From positions 28,564-92,563 of the forward strand of contig JASBVM010000051.1 in assembly GCA_029961055.1 (NCBI GenBank): 64,000 bases of DNA. The letters are read 5' to 3'. The DNA is from Bacillota bacterium. GTDB lineage: Bacteria; Bacillota; Sulfobacillia; JAIMAT01. The notes below the pieces were generated by a model. The model was not told where the DNA came from and ran no database searches. It worked only from the letters and a program-made list of their open reading frames with translations. Positions within the stretch are counted from its first letter, which is position 1. The number at the start of each line of letters is the position of its first letter. Positions 28,676 through 37,977 of the stretch are shown piece after piece. Both the position numbers and the translations under genes were made by a program.

Positions 28676-30067
28676 CTATGCGTATCGCGCCGGCAGCTCG
28701 CCCCCCACGGGCCTGCCGACCAGCGCCTCGCCCTCCTCGCCCTCCAGCCGGACGCGGACGATCCGGTTGGCCAGCTCCGGGCCGCCGGGAAGCCGCACCC
28801 GCAGGTAGCCGGGCGTCAGCCCCTCCATCCAGCCCTCCCGTGCCGGCTCGTCCTCCACCAGCACCGGCGCCTCGCGGCCGATCCAGGAGCGCCGCGCCGC
28901 CGCCGCCAGCCGCCCGCCCAGCTCCAGCAGCGCCGCCACCCGCTCCCGCTTGACCGGCTCGGGCACCTGGTCCGGGAAGGCGGCCGCCGGCGTCCCCTTC
29001 CTCGCCGAGTAGGGGAAGACGTGGAGGCGCTCGAAGCCCGTCGCCTCCAGGAAGCGGTACCCTTCCCGGAAGGCTTCCTCGTCCTCGCCCGGGAAGCCGG
29101 TGATCACGTCGGTGCTCAACCCCACGTCGGGCATCAGCCGGCGCGCCCGCTCGACGATCCGGGCGAAGTCCGCCGTGGTGTAGCGGCGGCGCATGGCGCG
29201 GAGGATGCGGTCCGAGCCGGCCTGGAGCGGCAGGTGGAGATGGTGGCAGAAGTTGGGGCTCTCCGCCATGGCCGCCAGGAGCTCCTCGTCCACGTCCATG
29301 GGCTCGATGGAGGAGAGCCGCAGCCGGTCGAGGCCGGGGAGGCGGCCCAGCGCCCGGATCACCTCGGCCAGGGACGGCCGCCCGGGCAGGTCGCGGCCCC
29401 AGGCGCCGACGTGCACACCGGTCAGCACCACCTCGCGGAAGCCGGCGGCCAGGAGGCGCTCGGCCTCCCGCCGGATCGACTCCAGGCTGCGGGAGCGGAG
29501 GCCGCCGCGGGCGTAGGGGATGACGCAGTAGGTACAGAACTCGTTGCAGCCCTCCTGGATCTTGAGCGGCGCGCGCGTCCGCCCGGTGAACGCCTCCACC
29601 GCCAGGTCGTCGAAGCTCCGCTCCGCGAAGATATTGCCGACCGTGGAGGCGGGCCGGCCGCCGGCGCGGGCCGACTCGGCCAGCTCGACGACGCGCTCGC
29701 GCCCCTGGTTGCCCAGCACCACGCCGACGCCGGGCAGGCCGGCCACCTCGCCGCGCGCCACCTGCGCGTAGCAGCCGGCGACCACCACCACCGCCCCGGG
29801 GTTGCGGCGGTGGGCGCGGCGGATCAGCTGGCGCGACTTGCGGTCGCTCTCGCCGGTCACGGTGCAGGTGTTGACGATGTAGACGTCGGCCTCCGCGTCG
29901 AAGGGGACCACCCGGTAGCCGGCGCGACGGAAGCGCTCCAGGAGCGCCTCCCCGTCGTACTGGTTGACCTTGCAGCCGAGCGTCCGGAGCGCCACGCGGC
30001 CCCTCTCTGCCGCCGCGGGCGCGGCCGCGACCAGGCCGGCGCCGGGAGACGTCGGGTTCGCATCCAT
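28676..30067 (-). CDS. mtaB: tRNA (N6-L-threonylcarbamoyladenosine37-C2) methylthiotransferase
   Basis: A 463-residue radical-SAM methylthiotransferase of the MtaB type, forming ms2t6A37 in tRNAs. The UPF0004 domain has cluster cysteines in LRTLGCKVNQYDGEA, VNTCTVTGESDRKSR and GCYAQ; the radical-SAM motif is CNEFCTYC followed by VIPYARG; a TRAM domain closes the protein. CKVNQYD is diagnostic of MtaB over MiaB. The ATG at 30067 has GGAGG 8 nt upstream; an upstream in-frame extension has no such site. MtaB beside prmA and dnaKJ is the normal Bacillota neighbourhood. Confidence 0.95.
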   Translation of the reverse strand: MDANPTSPGAGLVAAAPAAAERGRVALRTLGCKVNQYDGEALLERFRRAGYRVVPFDAEADVYIVNTCTVTGESDRKSRQLIRRAHRRNPGAVVVVAGCYAQVARGEVAGLPGVGVVLGNQGRERVVELAESARAGGRPASTVGNIFAERSFDDLAVEAFTGRTRAPLKIQEGCNEFCTYCVIPYARGGLRSRSLESIRREAERLLAAGFREVVLTGVHVGAWGRDLPGRPSLAEVIRALGRLPGLDRLRLSSIEPMDVDEELLAAMAESPNFCHHLHLPLQAGSDRILRAMRRRYTTADFARIVERARRLMPDVGLSTDVITGFPGEDEEAFREGYRFLEATGFERLHVFPYSARKGTPAAAFPDQVPEPVKRERVAALLELGGRLAAAARRSWIGREAPVLVEDEPAREGWMEGLTPGYLRVRLPGGPELANRIVRVRLEGEEGEALVGRPVGGELPARYA

Positions 30068-30340
30068 GCGGCTTTCCTCCACCTCGGCCGGGGCCGCGGC
30101 CAGCGCGGCCGTCGCGCCCCTCTCCGGGCGGGCCCGCCCGGCCGAGCCACTCTCGATCGTGCCCACGCTAGCGCCCGCCGGCGGCGGGCGTCAACGGCCG
30201 CCGCCCGGAGACGACCGCCGGGAAGCCGTCCCCGGGGACCGCCGCCGGCACGGGCGCGGCGCGCCGTCGCCCGGCCCCGCCTCGGCGTGGTATCCTGGCA
30301 GCAATCCATCCGCTTCAGCCCTTCGAGGAGTGGGACTCCA

Positions 30341-30823
30341 TTGGCGACGGCGTCCGGCGACGCGATCCGGAAGATCCACCTGTCCTGGGAGTCGGTGGCC
30401 GAGGCGGTCGACCGCCTCGTCGAAAAGCTGCCCGGCGACTACGACGCGCTGCTGGTGGTGACGCGGGGGGGCATGGTACCCGCCTGCCTGATCAGCGAGA
30501 AGACCGGCATGCGCAACATCCTGGTGGCGGCGGTCATGTTCTACGACGACGTGGAGCACCGCATCGAGCAGCCCACCTTCCTGCAGTTCCCGCCCGACCC
30601 CTTCCTCAAGGGGAAGCGGATCCTGGTCGTGGACGACGTCTGGGACACCGGCCGGACGGTGATGGCGGTCCGGCAACGGGTGCTGGAGGCCGGAGGGCGT
30701 CCCGAGGTGGCGGTCCTCCACTACAAGCCCTCCCGCTCGCTCTTCCCTGAGCAGAAGCCCGACTACTACGACCAGGTGATCGAGCAGTGGATCGTCTACC
30801 CCTGGGAGCCTGACGGCGTCTAG
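30341..30823 (+). CDS. Gpt-like purine phosphoribosyltransferase
   Basis: A 160-residue type I PRTase. The PRPP-binding motif is RILVVDDVWDTGRTV (about 95-109), and the N-terminal half has LLVVTRGGMVPACLISEKTG. The fold and C-terminus (KPDYYDQVIEQWIVYPWE) recall xanthine-guanine phosphoribosyltransferases, so purine salvage is likely; the base cannot be fixed. The start appears to be TTG with GAGGAG upstream. It is transcribed divergently from mtaB, and its TAG stop is shared in a CTAG palindrome with the stop of prmA. Confidence 0.85.
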   Translation: MATASGDAIRKIHLSWESVAEAVDRLVEKLPGDYDALLVVTRGGMVPACLISEKTGMRNILVAAVMFYDDVEHRIEQPTFLQFPPDPFLKGKRILVVDDVWDTGRTVMAVRQRVLEAGGRPEVAVLHYKPSRSLFPEQKPDYYDQVIEQWIVYPWEPDGV

Positions 30824-31734
30824 GCGCCCACCGGCCGCTCGAGCAGGGGCGCGACCCAGCCGCTCTCGCTGCGCGCGCCCCTCCAGAGGAGGCCGGCCTC
30901 GCCCAGGCGCTGGCGCACCTCCTCGGCGTAGACGTCGACGATGCCCGAGGCGACCAGCAGGCCGCCGGGAGCCAGGACGCGCGCCAGGTCGGCGGCGTTC
31001 TCGCTGAGGAGATCGGCGGTCAGGTTGGCCAGCACCAGGGCGTACGCCCCGTCCGGCTCGTAGCCCACCTCGCCCAGGGCGACGTGGACCCGGTCCGCCA
31101 CCTGGTTCTCCTCCACGTTGTGGCGGGCGACGCGGACGGCCACCGGGTCGATGTCCAGGGCCCGGACCTCCCGCGTCTCGTCGAGAAGGGCGACCGTGAT
31201 GGCCAGGATGCCCGAGCCCGTCCCCACGTCCAGGACGGGTCCCGACGGAGCCCGCGGCGGGCTGCCCCCACTGCCCCCCTCGGGGGCGCCCAGGACGCTC
31301 TCGATCCAGCGCATGGCCAGGGCGGTGGAGGGATGCGTCCCGGTGCCGAAGGCCATACCGGGATCCATGCGGATGATCCGGTCGCCCGTCCGGGGCTGGT
31401 ACTCCTCCCAGGTGGGCACGACGACCAGGTGCTCGCCGACGCGCGTGGGATGGTAGAAGCGCCGCCAGGCGTTGGCCCAGTCCTCCTCGTGGACCCGGCG
31501 CCGCTCTTCGCGCCACTCCGCCATGCCCGGGAAGAAGGCCACCAGGTCGGTCAGCGCGCCGCGGATCGACCGGAGCCGCTCGTCGAGCCGGTCGTCGTCC
31601 GGGAAGTAGGCGCGGAGCGTGGCCTCCCGCTCGTCGTCGATGGCCACCCCGCCGGAGCCCTGCTCGTTCAGGAGGTTGGCCACCGCCTCCAGCGCGTCAG
31701 GCGGGACGGTGAGACGCACCTCGATGTAGTCCAT
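30820..31734 (-). CDS. prmA: Ribosomal protein L11 methyltransferase
   Basis: A 304-residue PrmA. The N-terminal substrate-recognition domain (IEVRLTVPPDALEAVANLL) precedes a class I SAM methyltransferase with MAFGTGTHPSTALAMR, the SAM loop LDVGTGSGILAI, and the LVLANLTADLL post-II motif. It trimethylates L11. A Gly/Ser/Pro insert (about 151-163) interrupts the hinge. It follows dnaJ by 90 nt, the standard end of the dnaK operon. Confidence 0.95.
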   Translation of the reverse strand: MDYIEVRLTVPPDALEAVANLLNEQGSGGVAIDDEREATLRAYFPDDDRLDERLRSIRGALTDLVAFFPGMAEWREERRRVHEEDWANAWRRFYHPTRVGEHLVVVPTWEEYQPRTGDRIIRMDPGMAFGTGTHPSTALAMRWIESVLGAPEGGSGGSPPRAPSGPVLDVGTGSGILAITVALLDETREVRALDIDPVAVRVARHNVEENQVADRVHVALGEVGYEPDGAYALVLANLTADLLSENAADLARVLAPGGLLVASGIVDVYAEEVRQRLGEAGLLWRGARSESGWVAPLLERPVGA

Positions 31735-31824
31735 CAGCCATCACCTGCCGCCTTCCCAAAGGGCTCGCCCCCCGCGGCGCGGGAGACGACCCCCCGGCCT
31801 CTCGGCCCGGCCTCGCCCGGCGAT

Positions 31825-32964
31825 CTACATATTGAGCGCGTCCCGCATACGCCGGACGAAGCCCCGCTCGTCGCGCCCCGAGGGAGAGCGCCCCTCCAGC
31901 TCGGCCAGGCGCTGGAGAAGCTCGCGCTGCTCCTGGCTGATCTCCTTGGGCACGTGGATCTCGACGCGGATGAGCAGGTCGCCGGTCCCCGCGCGGTCCA
32001 GCCTGCGGGCGCCCTTGCCGCGGATGCGGAACTCGGTGCCGGAGCGGGTCCCGGGCGGGATGCGCAGCCGCTCCGCCCCGCGCGGCCCCTCCACCTCGAT
32101 CTCGTCGCCCAGGACCGCCTGGGTGTAGTGGATGGGCACCGTCATCTCCACGTCCGCCCCGGCCCGTCGCCAGCGAGGATCGGGCCGGACATGGAGCAGG
32201 ACCAGCAGGTCGCCCGGCGGTCCGCCCGCCGGGCCGGCCTCGCCCTCGCCGGCCACGCGCAGCCGGACACCGTCCTCCGCGCCCTCGGGGATCCGGACCC
32301 GGATCTGCTTCTTCCTGCGGACCGTGCCGCGGCCGCCGCAGCTGGGGCAGGGCCGCTCGATCACCGTGCCGCGGCCGCCGCACTGGGGGCAGGTGCTGGA
32401 GACGACGAACTGGCCGAAGGGCGTCTGGCGGGCGGTCCGCACCTGGCCGCGACCGCCGCAGCGCGGGCAGCGGACGGGTCCGGTCCCCGGGGCCGCGCCG
32501 CTCCCGCCGCAGGTGCCGCAGCGCTCCTCGCGGACCACGTCCACTTCCTGCCAGCCGCCGAAGAAGGCGGTGCGGAAGTCGGTGGTCGCCTCCACCACCA
32601 CGTCCCGGCCTCGCTCCGGACCGGCGTGACGGCGCGGCCCGCCGCCGAAGAAGCTCTCGAAAAGGTCGCCCAGGCCGAGGTCCTCGAAGTCGAAGCCGCC
32701 GAAGCCGTCCGCGCCACCCGGCCCGGCGCCGGCCCCCGGCTGGAAGGCCGCCCGGCCGAAGCGGTCGTACTGGGCGCGCTTCTCCGGATCGCTCAGGATC
32801 TGGTAGGCCTCGTTGATCTCCTTGAACTTGGCCTCCGCATCCGGGTCATCCGGGTTGGCGTCCGGGTGGTACCGGCGCGCCAGGCGCCGGAAGGCCGCCT
32901 TGATCTCCTCCTGCGACGCCCCCCGGCGGACGCCCAGCACCTCGTAGTAGTCGCGGTCGGCCAT
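31825..32964 (-). CDS. dnaJ: Chaperone protein DnaJ
   Basis: A 379-residue type I DnaJ: J domain with [14 protein letters not shown] (HPD intact), a G/F-rich linker with [20 protein letters not shown], four zinc repeats ([32 protein letters not shown]), and the substrate-binding C-terminus. It delivers unfolded proteins to DnaK and stimulates its ATPase. It begins 3 nt after dnaK and is part of the CIRCE-controlled operon. Confidence 0.97.
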   Translation of the reverse strand: MADRDYYEVLGVRRGASQEEIKAAFRRLARRYHPDANPDDPDAEAKFKEINEAYQILSDPEKRAQYDRFGRAAFQPGAGAGPGGADGFGGFDFEDLGLGDLFESFFGGGPRRHAGPERGRDVVVEATTDFRTAFFGGWQEVDVVREERCGTCGGSGAAPGTGPVRCPRCGGRGQVRTARQTPFGQFVVSSTCPQCGGRGTVIERPCPSCGGRGTVRRKKQIRVRIPEGAEDGVRLRVAGEGEAGPAGGPPGDLLVLLHVRPDPRWRRAGADVEMTVPIHYTQAVLGDEIEVEGPRGAERLRIPPGTRSGTEFRIRGKGARRLDRAGTGDLLIRVEIHVPKEISQEQRELLQRLAELEGRSPSGRDERGFVRRMRDALNM

Positions 32965-32967
32965 GGA

Positions 32968-34842
32968 TCAGCGACCCTCCGTGTCGACGGTGGGACCCCC
33001 TTCGGTCCCGGTGGCCTGGCTGCCGGTTCCACCGGCACCGCCCTGCCCCTGCTGGTAGAGGTGCGCCCCCACCTGCATCACCGCCTGGTTCAGCTCCTCG
33101 GTGGCGCGCCGGATCTCCTCGGGCTGCTCCGCCGACTGCACCTTCCGGACGGCGTCGATCTTCTCGCGGATCCGCGAGGCCTCGTCCGCCGGCACCTTGT
33201 CGCCCAGGTCCTTGAGCGCCTTCTCCGCGGCGTAGACGGCGGCGTCCGCCTCGTTCCGGGCGTTGGCCAGCTCCTGGCGGCGGCGGTCCTCCTCGGCGTG
33301 GGCCTCCGCCTCCTTCACCATCCGCTGGATCTCTTCCTCGCTCAGGTTGGAGGAGGCCTGGATGGTGATCTTCTGCTCCCGTCCGGTTCCGCGGTCTTTG
33401 GCGGATACCTTCAGGATACCGTTGACGTCGATGTCGAAGGTGACCTCGATCTGGGGCACGCCGCGCGGGGCCGGCGGGATGCCGTCCAGGATGAAGCGGC
33501 CGAGGCTCTTGTTGTCGGCGGCCATCTTCCGCTCGCCCTGGAGGACGTGGATCTCCACCTGCGTCTGCCCGTCGGCGGCGGTCGAGAAGACCTGGCTCTT
33601 CGAGGTGGGGATGGTCGTGTTCCGCTCGATGATGGGCGTCATCACCCCGCCCAGCGTCTCGATGCCCAGCGTCAGCGGCGTCACGTCCAGCAGGAGGACG
33701 TCCTTCACCTCGCCCGCCAGCACGCCCGCCTGGATGGCGGCGCCGATGGCGACCACCTCGTCCGGGTTGATGCCCTTGAACGGCTCCTTGCCGAAGCGGC
33801 GGCGGACCGCCTCCTGGACGGCCGGGATCCGCGTGGAGCCGCCCACCAGCAGCACCTTGTCGATCTTGTCCGGGCTGAGGCCCGCGTCGGAGAGCGCCTG
33901 CTCCACCGGGCCCATGGTCGCCTCGACCAGGTCGGCGGTCAGCTCCTCGAAGCGCGCCCGGGTCAGCGTCATGTCGAGGTGGAGCGGCCCCTCCGGACCC
34001 GCCGTGATGAAGGGCAGGTTGATGGAGGTGGTGGTGGCGCTGGAGAGCTCGATCTTCGCCCGTTCCGCCGCCTCCTTCAGCCGCTGGAGCGCCGTCCGGT
34101 CCTTGGAGAGGTCGATGCCGTGCTCGCGCCGGAACTCCTCCACCAGCCAGTCGATGATGCGCTGGTCGAAGTCGTCGCCGCCCAGGTGGTTGTTGCCCGC
34201 GGTCGCCTTCACCTCGAAGACGCCCTCGCCCACCTCCAGCAGCGAGACGTCGAAGGTGCCGCCTCCCAGGTCGAAGACCAGGATGGTCTGGTTCCCCTGC
34301 TTGTCGAGGCCGTAGGCCAGGGCCGAGGCGGTCGGCTCGTTGATGATGCGCAGCACCTCCAGCCCGGCGATCCGCCCGGCGTCCTTGGTCGCCTGGCGCT
34401 GGCTGTCGTTGAAGTAGGCGGGGACGGTGATCACCGCCTGGGTGACGCTCTCGCCCAGGTACGCCTCGGCGTCCGCCTTCAGCTTCTGCAGGATCATGGC
34501 CGAGATCTCCTGGGGCGAGTAGAGCTTGTCGTCGATGCGGACGCGCGTGTCGCCGCTCGGCCCCTGCTCGACGCGGTAGGGGACGCGCGCCCGCTCCTCC
34601 GCCGTCTCGGCGTAGGTACGGCCCATGAAGCGCTTGATGGAGTAGACCGTCCGCTCGGGGTTGGTCACCGCCTGCCGCTTGGCCAGCTGGCCCACCAGCC
34701 GCTCCCCGCTCTTGGTGAAGGCGACCACGGAGGGGGTGAGCCGGCTGCCTTCCGCGTTGGTGATGACCACGGGGTCGCCACCCTCCATGACGGCGACCAC
34801 GGAGTTGGTCGTGCCCAGATCGATGCCGATCACCTTGCCCAC
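32968..34842 (-). CDS. dnaK: Chaperone protein DnaK (Hsp70)
   Basis: A 624-residue Hsp70. The GTG start gives [18 protein letters not shown]; upstream in-frame residues are Pro/Arg-rich and not part of the protein. The nucleotide-binding domain shows [15 protein letters not shown] and [15 protein letters not shown]; the substrate domain has [19 protein letters not shown] disordered Gly/Thr-rich tail follows the lid. GGAGG lies 9 nt before the GTG. It is transcribed with grpE 4 nt upstream and dnaJ 3 nt downstream. Confidence 0.97.
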   Translation of the reverse strand: MGKVIGIDLGTTNSVVAVMEGGDPVVITNAEGSRLTPSVVAFTKSGERLVGQLAKRQAVTNPERTVYSIKRFMGRTYAETAEERARVPYRVEQGPSGDTRVRIDDKLYSPQEISAMILQKLKADAEAYLGESVTQAVITVPAYFNDSQRQATKDAGRIAGLEVLRIINEPTASALAYGLDKQGNQTILVFDLGGGTFDVSLLEVGEGVFEVKATAGNNHLGGDDFDQRIIDWLVEEFRREHGIDLSKDRTALQRLKEAAERAKIELSSATTTSINLPFITAGPEGPLHLDMTLTRARFEELTADLVEATMGPVEQALSDAGLSPDKIDKVLLVGGSTRIPAVQEAVRRRFGKEPFKGINPDEVVAIGAAIQAGVLAGEVKDVLLLDVTPLTLGIETLGGVMTPIIERNTTIPTSKSQVFSTAADGQTQVEIHVLQGERKMAADNKSLGRFILDGIPPAPRGVPQIEVTFDIDVNGILKVSAKDRGTGREQKITIQASSNLSEEEIQRMVKEAEAHAEEDRRRQELANARNEADAAVYAAEKALKDLGDKVPADEASRIREKIDAVRKVQSAEQPEEIRRATEELNQAVMQVGAHLYQQGQGGAGGTGSQATGTEGGPTVDTEGR

Positions 34843-34846
34843 TTGC

Positions 34847-35578
34847 TCACGCCTCCCCGCTCGTGCTCTCCTCGCCGGGGCCCGGGGCCGCGGCGCCCTC
34901 GTCGCCGGCGCCGGCCCCGGCACCCGCTTCCGGGCCGCTGCCCTCCGCTGCGGCCTCTCTTGCGGCGGCCTTCGCCGCCTCCTCCCCCGTCCCGGCGGCG
35001 ACGGCCACCAGGGCGGGGCGGAGGAGCCGATCCTTCATCCGGTACCCCTTCCGGATCTCCTGGACGATCTCGCCCTCCGGGCGGCCGCTGCCCTCCACGC
35101 GCTGGACCGCCTCGTGGACCGCCGGATCGAAGGGCTGGCCGACGCCGGCCACGGCCTCCACGCCCAGGCGGGCGAGCGCCTCCCGCATCTGCCGCAGGGT
35201 CAGCTCCACGCCCTGGCGGAGCGCCTCGGCGGAGGAAGCCTGGGAGGCCAGGGCCCGCTCCAGGTTGTCCGCCACCGGCAGCAGCTCCAGCACCGCCGCG
35301 GCCACCCCGTCCGCCTTCCAGCGGCTCTGCTCCTGGAACATCCGTCTCCGGTAGTTGTCGAAGTCGGCCTTCAGGCGCCGGGCGGTCTCCAGGTATTCTG
35401 CCGCCTGCGCCCGGACCTGCTCCAGCTCCCGTTCGAGCGCGCCGGCGTCCGGCCTCTCCTCGGCGGCCTCGGGTTCGCCCCCGGTCGCCTCGGGCTCGCC
35501 CCCGGCCGTATCCTGCGCCTCCGGACGGCCGCCGGGGGCGCTCCGCTCGTCGTCCAGCTGCTCCTCTCGCTGCTCCAT
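34847..35578 (-). CDS. grpE: Nucleotide exchange factor GrpE
   Basis: A GrpE of about 243 residues: an acidic, Gly-rich N-terminal arm (residues 1-45), the long coiled coil ([19 protein letters not shown], then [12 protein letters not shown]) and the beta-wing with [16 protein letters not shown] and [20 protein letters not shown]. It releases ADP from DnaK. The acidic C-terminal tail is unusually long and Gly/Ala/Glu-rich. The ATG at 35578 is preferred; a GTG two codons upstream is possible. Confidence 0.95.
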   Translation of the reverse strand: MEQREEQLDDERSAPGGRPEAQDTAGGEPEATGGEPEAAEERPDAGALERELEQVRAQAAEYLETARRLKADFDNYRRRMFQEQSRWKADGVAAAVLELLPVADNLERALASQASSAEALRQGVELTLRQMREALARLGVEAVAGVGQPFDPAVHEAVQRVEGSGRPEGEIVQEIRKGYRMKDRLLRPALVAVAAGTGEEAAKAAAREAAAEGSGPEAGAGAGAGDEGAAAPGPGEESTSGEA

Positions 35579-35684
35579 CGCCACCCCATCCCCGTCGAGT
35601 TGGGCAGATCGCGGCCCGCTCCGCCGGCGGGCCGCGACCGATCGGGAGCCGGGCCGGGGAACCGGCCCCGGCTTCCCCGGAGGA

Positions 35685-36740
35685 TCAGAGGATCCGTTCC
35701 AGCGCCGACTCCAGGCGTCGGGTCACCTCGTCCACCGCCGTCATCACCAGGGCGTAGTCCATCCGGCGCGGCCCGACCACGCCCACGCGGCCCAGCGGAG
35801 CGCCGCCGGCCGCGTAGGGCGCGCTCACCATGCTGAAGGGCTGGGCCGCCGCCAGCGGCAGCTCGCGGCCGATGGCGACGCTGACGCCGTGCTCGGGCAT
35901 CCAGGCGCCCGCGCCCAGGAGCTCCACCAGGCTCTCCTGCTGCTCCAGCAGCCCCAGGAGAAGGTGAACCATGCCCAGGTCGCGGAACTCCGGCTGCCGG
36001 AGCAGGCTGCGCACCCCGTAGAGGACGACCCGGAAGCCGCGGCTCCCGCTCTCTTCCTCGTCCAGCGACTCCAAGAGTACTCGAAGGACCTGCCGGAAGC
36101 GACCGACCTCGTTCTCGAGGTGGCGCAGCAGGCCGCCGGAGATCTCGTGCAGGGTGAGGCCGGCCAGCGTGCGGGTCAGGAGCTCGGAGAGCGCCTCCAG
36201 CTCCTCGGCGGAACCCGCCTCCTCGCCCGGATCCAGCTCCACCAGGCGATGGTCGACCACGCCTTCCTCGCTGACCAGGATGAGGACCGTCCGCCCGGCC
36301 TCGCCCGGGAGGAGGTGGACGGCGTGAAGGCGGAGCTGGGCCAGCCGCGGCGCCGTCACCAGCGAGAGGCAGTCGGTCATCTCCGCCAGCACCCGCGCCG
36401 CATGCTGCATCAACGCCTCCACCCGCCGGGCCCGCAGCTCCAGGAGCGAGCCGGCCTGCTCCCCGATCCAGCTGCCCAGCGGCTTCTCCGGCGGGTCGAG
36501 CAGGAAGTCGACGAAATACCGGTACCCCTTGTCCGAGGGAACCCTGCCCGCCGAGGTGTGCGGCTGCTCGAGAAAGCCGGCCTCTTCGAGGTCGGCCATC
36601 TCGTTCCGCACGGTGGCCGGGCTGAGGCCGGCCAGGTATTTGCGCGCCACCGTGCGCGAAGCCACCGGCTCCGCGCTGCGCACGTAGTCCTGCACGATGG
36701 CCTTCAGAATCTGGCGGCTCCGTTCGCGCAAGGCCACCAC
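35685..36740 (-). CDS. hrcA: Heat-inducible transcription repressor HrcA
   Basis: A repressor of about 351 residues. The winged-helix N-terminus has RSRQILKAIVQDYVRSAEPV and SPATVRNEMADLEEAGFLEQ, followed by PHTSAGRVPSDKGYRYFVD, the HrcA signature. HrcA binds CIRCE and is kept active by GroEL. The frame is open to a GTG at 36767, but that codon lies inside the CIRCE palindrome; the GTG at 36740 (or 36737) gives the usual N-terminus and leaves CIRCE about 20 nt upstream. It is the first gene of hrcA-grpE-dnaK-dnaJ-prmA. Confidence 0.95.
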   Translation of the reverse strand: MVALRERSRQILKAIVQDYVRSAEPVASRTVARKYLAGLSPATVRNEMADLEEAGFLEQPHTSAGRVPSDKGYRYFVDFLLDPPEKPLGSWIGEQAGSLLELRARRVEALMQHAARVLAEMTDCLSLVTAPRLAQLRLHAVHLLPGEAGRTVLILVSEEGVVDHRLVELDPGEEAGSAEELEALSELLTRTLAGLTLHEISGGLLRHLENEVGRFRQVLRVLLESLDEEESGSRGFRVVLYGVRSLLRQPEFRDLGMVHLLLGLLEQQESLVELLGAGAWMPEHGVSVAIGRELPLAAAQPFSMVSAPYAAGGAPLGRVGVVGPRRMDYALVMTAVDEVTRRLESALERIL

Positions 36741-36760
36741 CCCGTCGCTCAGACCCGAGT

Positions 36761-36787
36761 TTAGCACTCGGATGGGAGGAGTGCTAA
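36761..36787 (-). promoter_or_regulatory. CIRCE operator (HrcA-binding site)
   Basis: A perfect match to the consensus: TTAGCACTC (36761-36769), 9-nt spacer, GAGTGCTAA (36779-36787). It lies immediately upstream of hrcA and overlaps the stop codon of hemW, so the heat-shock promoter must lie within the end of hemW or read through from lepA-hemW. Confidence 0.96.
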
Positions 36788-37977
36788 GAGGCGGGCGGCA
36801 GGAACTCCTCCATCACCCGGTTGGCGAGGAAGCACCCCTCCTCCGTCAGCCGCAGCCGCCCCCGCCGGAGCTCCGCGAGGCCGGTGGAGAGGGCGCGCTC
36901 CAGGGCGCCCGGGAAGGCTTCCTCCAGCGGGAGGCCGAAGCGGCGGCGGAAGGCGTCCAGGTCGACGCCGCGACGGAGGCGGAGCCCGAGGATGACCGCG
37001 TCGCTGGCCGCCCGCAGCGGGTCCAGCTGGCCGATCCGGCGGGGCGGCGGCCCCCCCGCCTCCACCGCGGCCATCCAGCCCTCGACGTCGCCGGTGTCGG
37101 TCCACTCCAGGCCGCCCAGGCGCGAGGCGGCGCCGGGGCCCAGCCCCAGCCACTCCTCCGTCCGCCAGTAGAGCAGGTTATGCCGCGAGGCGAAACCGGG
37201 CCGTGCCCAGTTGGAGATCTCCACCTGCTCGTAGCCGGCCTCGGCCAGGCGGTGCCGTGCGAGGTCGTACATGTCGGCCACCTCCTCGTCGTCCGGGAGG
37301 GCCAGCCGGCCCGCCGCGTGGAGGCGGCCGAAGGCGGTCCCGGGCTCCAGCTCCAGCGCGTAGGCGGAGAGGTGCGGGAAACCCAGCTCGATCGCCGCCT
37401 CGAGGCTCTCCTCCCAGGCCGCCCGGTCCTGGCCGGGCAGGCCGAACATCAGGTCGGCGTTCAGCCGGTCCAGACCCGCCCGGCGGGCGAGCTCCACGGC
37501 CCGTCGCACCTCCGCGGCCCCGTGGCGGCGGCCCAGCCGGCGGAGGATCTCGGGCTGCCAGGCCTGGACCCCCAGGGAGAGCCGGTTGACACCCTGCCGG
37601 GCGAACGCCTCCAGCCTCTCCTCGTCCAGCGACTCGGGGTTGGCCTCCACCGTCACCTCCGCGTCCGGTTGCCAGGTGAAGTGGCGGCGGAGGAGCCCGA
37701 AGAGCCGCTCGATCTGGTCCGGACGGAGGACCGAGGGGGTGCCGCCGCCGACGTAGAGGCTGGCGGCGGCCCGGCCGGCCACCAGCGGCGCCAGCTCGGC
37801 CGCCTCCCGCTCCAGGGCGCCCAGGAAGCGCTCCACCAGCCCCGGCCGCAGCGGGCGCAGGACGAAGTCGCAGTAGGTGCAGCGGTGGTGGCAGAAAGGG
37901 ATGTGGACGTAGAGGCCCCAGGCCGGCACCAGCGCCGGCGCGGCCAGGAGCTCCGTCCCCTGCCCCGCCGCGTTCAC
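36784..37977 (-). CDS. hemW: HemW-like radical SAM heme chaperone
   Basis: A 397-residue HemN-like protein of the HemW branch: [17 protein letters not shown] holds the radical-SAM cysteines as CxxxCxxC, followed by [32 protein letters not shown] and LMFGLPGQ. The first cysteine pattern lacks the extra HemN Cys, which argues for heme trafficking rather than coproporphyrinogen oxidation. The GTG start overlaps the lepA stop in GTGA. lepA-hemW-hrcA is the conserved Bacillota order. Confidence 0.93.
   Translation of the reverse strand: MNAAGQGTELLAAPALVPAWGLYVHIPFCHHRCTYCDFVLRPLRPGLVERFLGALEREAAELAPLVAGRAAASLYVGGGTPSVLRPDQIERLFGLLRRHFTWQPDAEVTVEANPESLDEERLEAFARQGVNRLSLGVQAWQPEILRRLGRRHGAAEVRRAVELARRAGLDRLNADLMFGLPGQDRAAWEESLEAAIELGFPHLSAYALELEPGTAFGRLHAAGRLALPDDEEVADMYDLARHRLAEAGYEQVEISNWARPGFASRHNLLYWRTEEWLGLGPGAASRLGGLEWTDTGDVEGWMAAVEAGGPPPRRIGQLDPLRAASDAVILGLRLRRGVDLDAFRRRFGLPLEEAFPGALERALSTGLAELRRGRLRLTEEGCFLANRVMEEFLPPAS

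Noticed and set aside
31084..35757. A 1557-codon open frame on the plus strand across prmA, dnaJ, dnaK and grpE
   Set aside because: It is the antisense shadow of highly GC-rich genes: composition is Arg/Gly/Leu/His-rich with no domain pattern, and the opposite strand holds intact conserved proteins.
36741..36767. hrcA starting at the GTG inside the CIRCE palindrome
   Set aside because: It has no purine-rich RBS, would place the operator over the start codon, and adds residues absent from the family.
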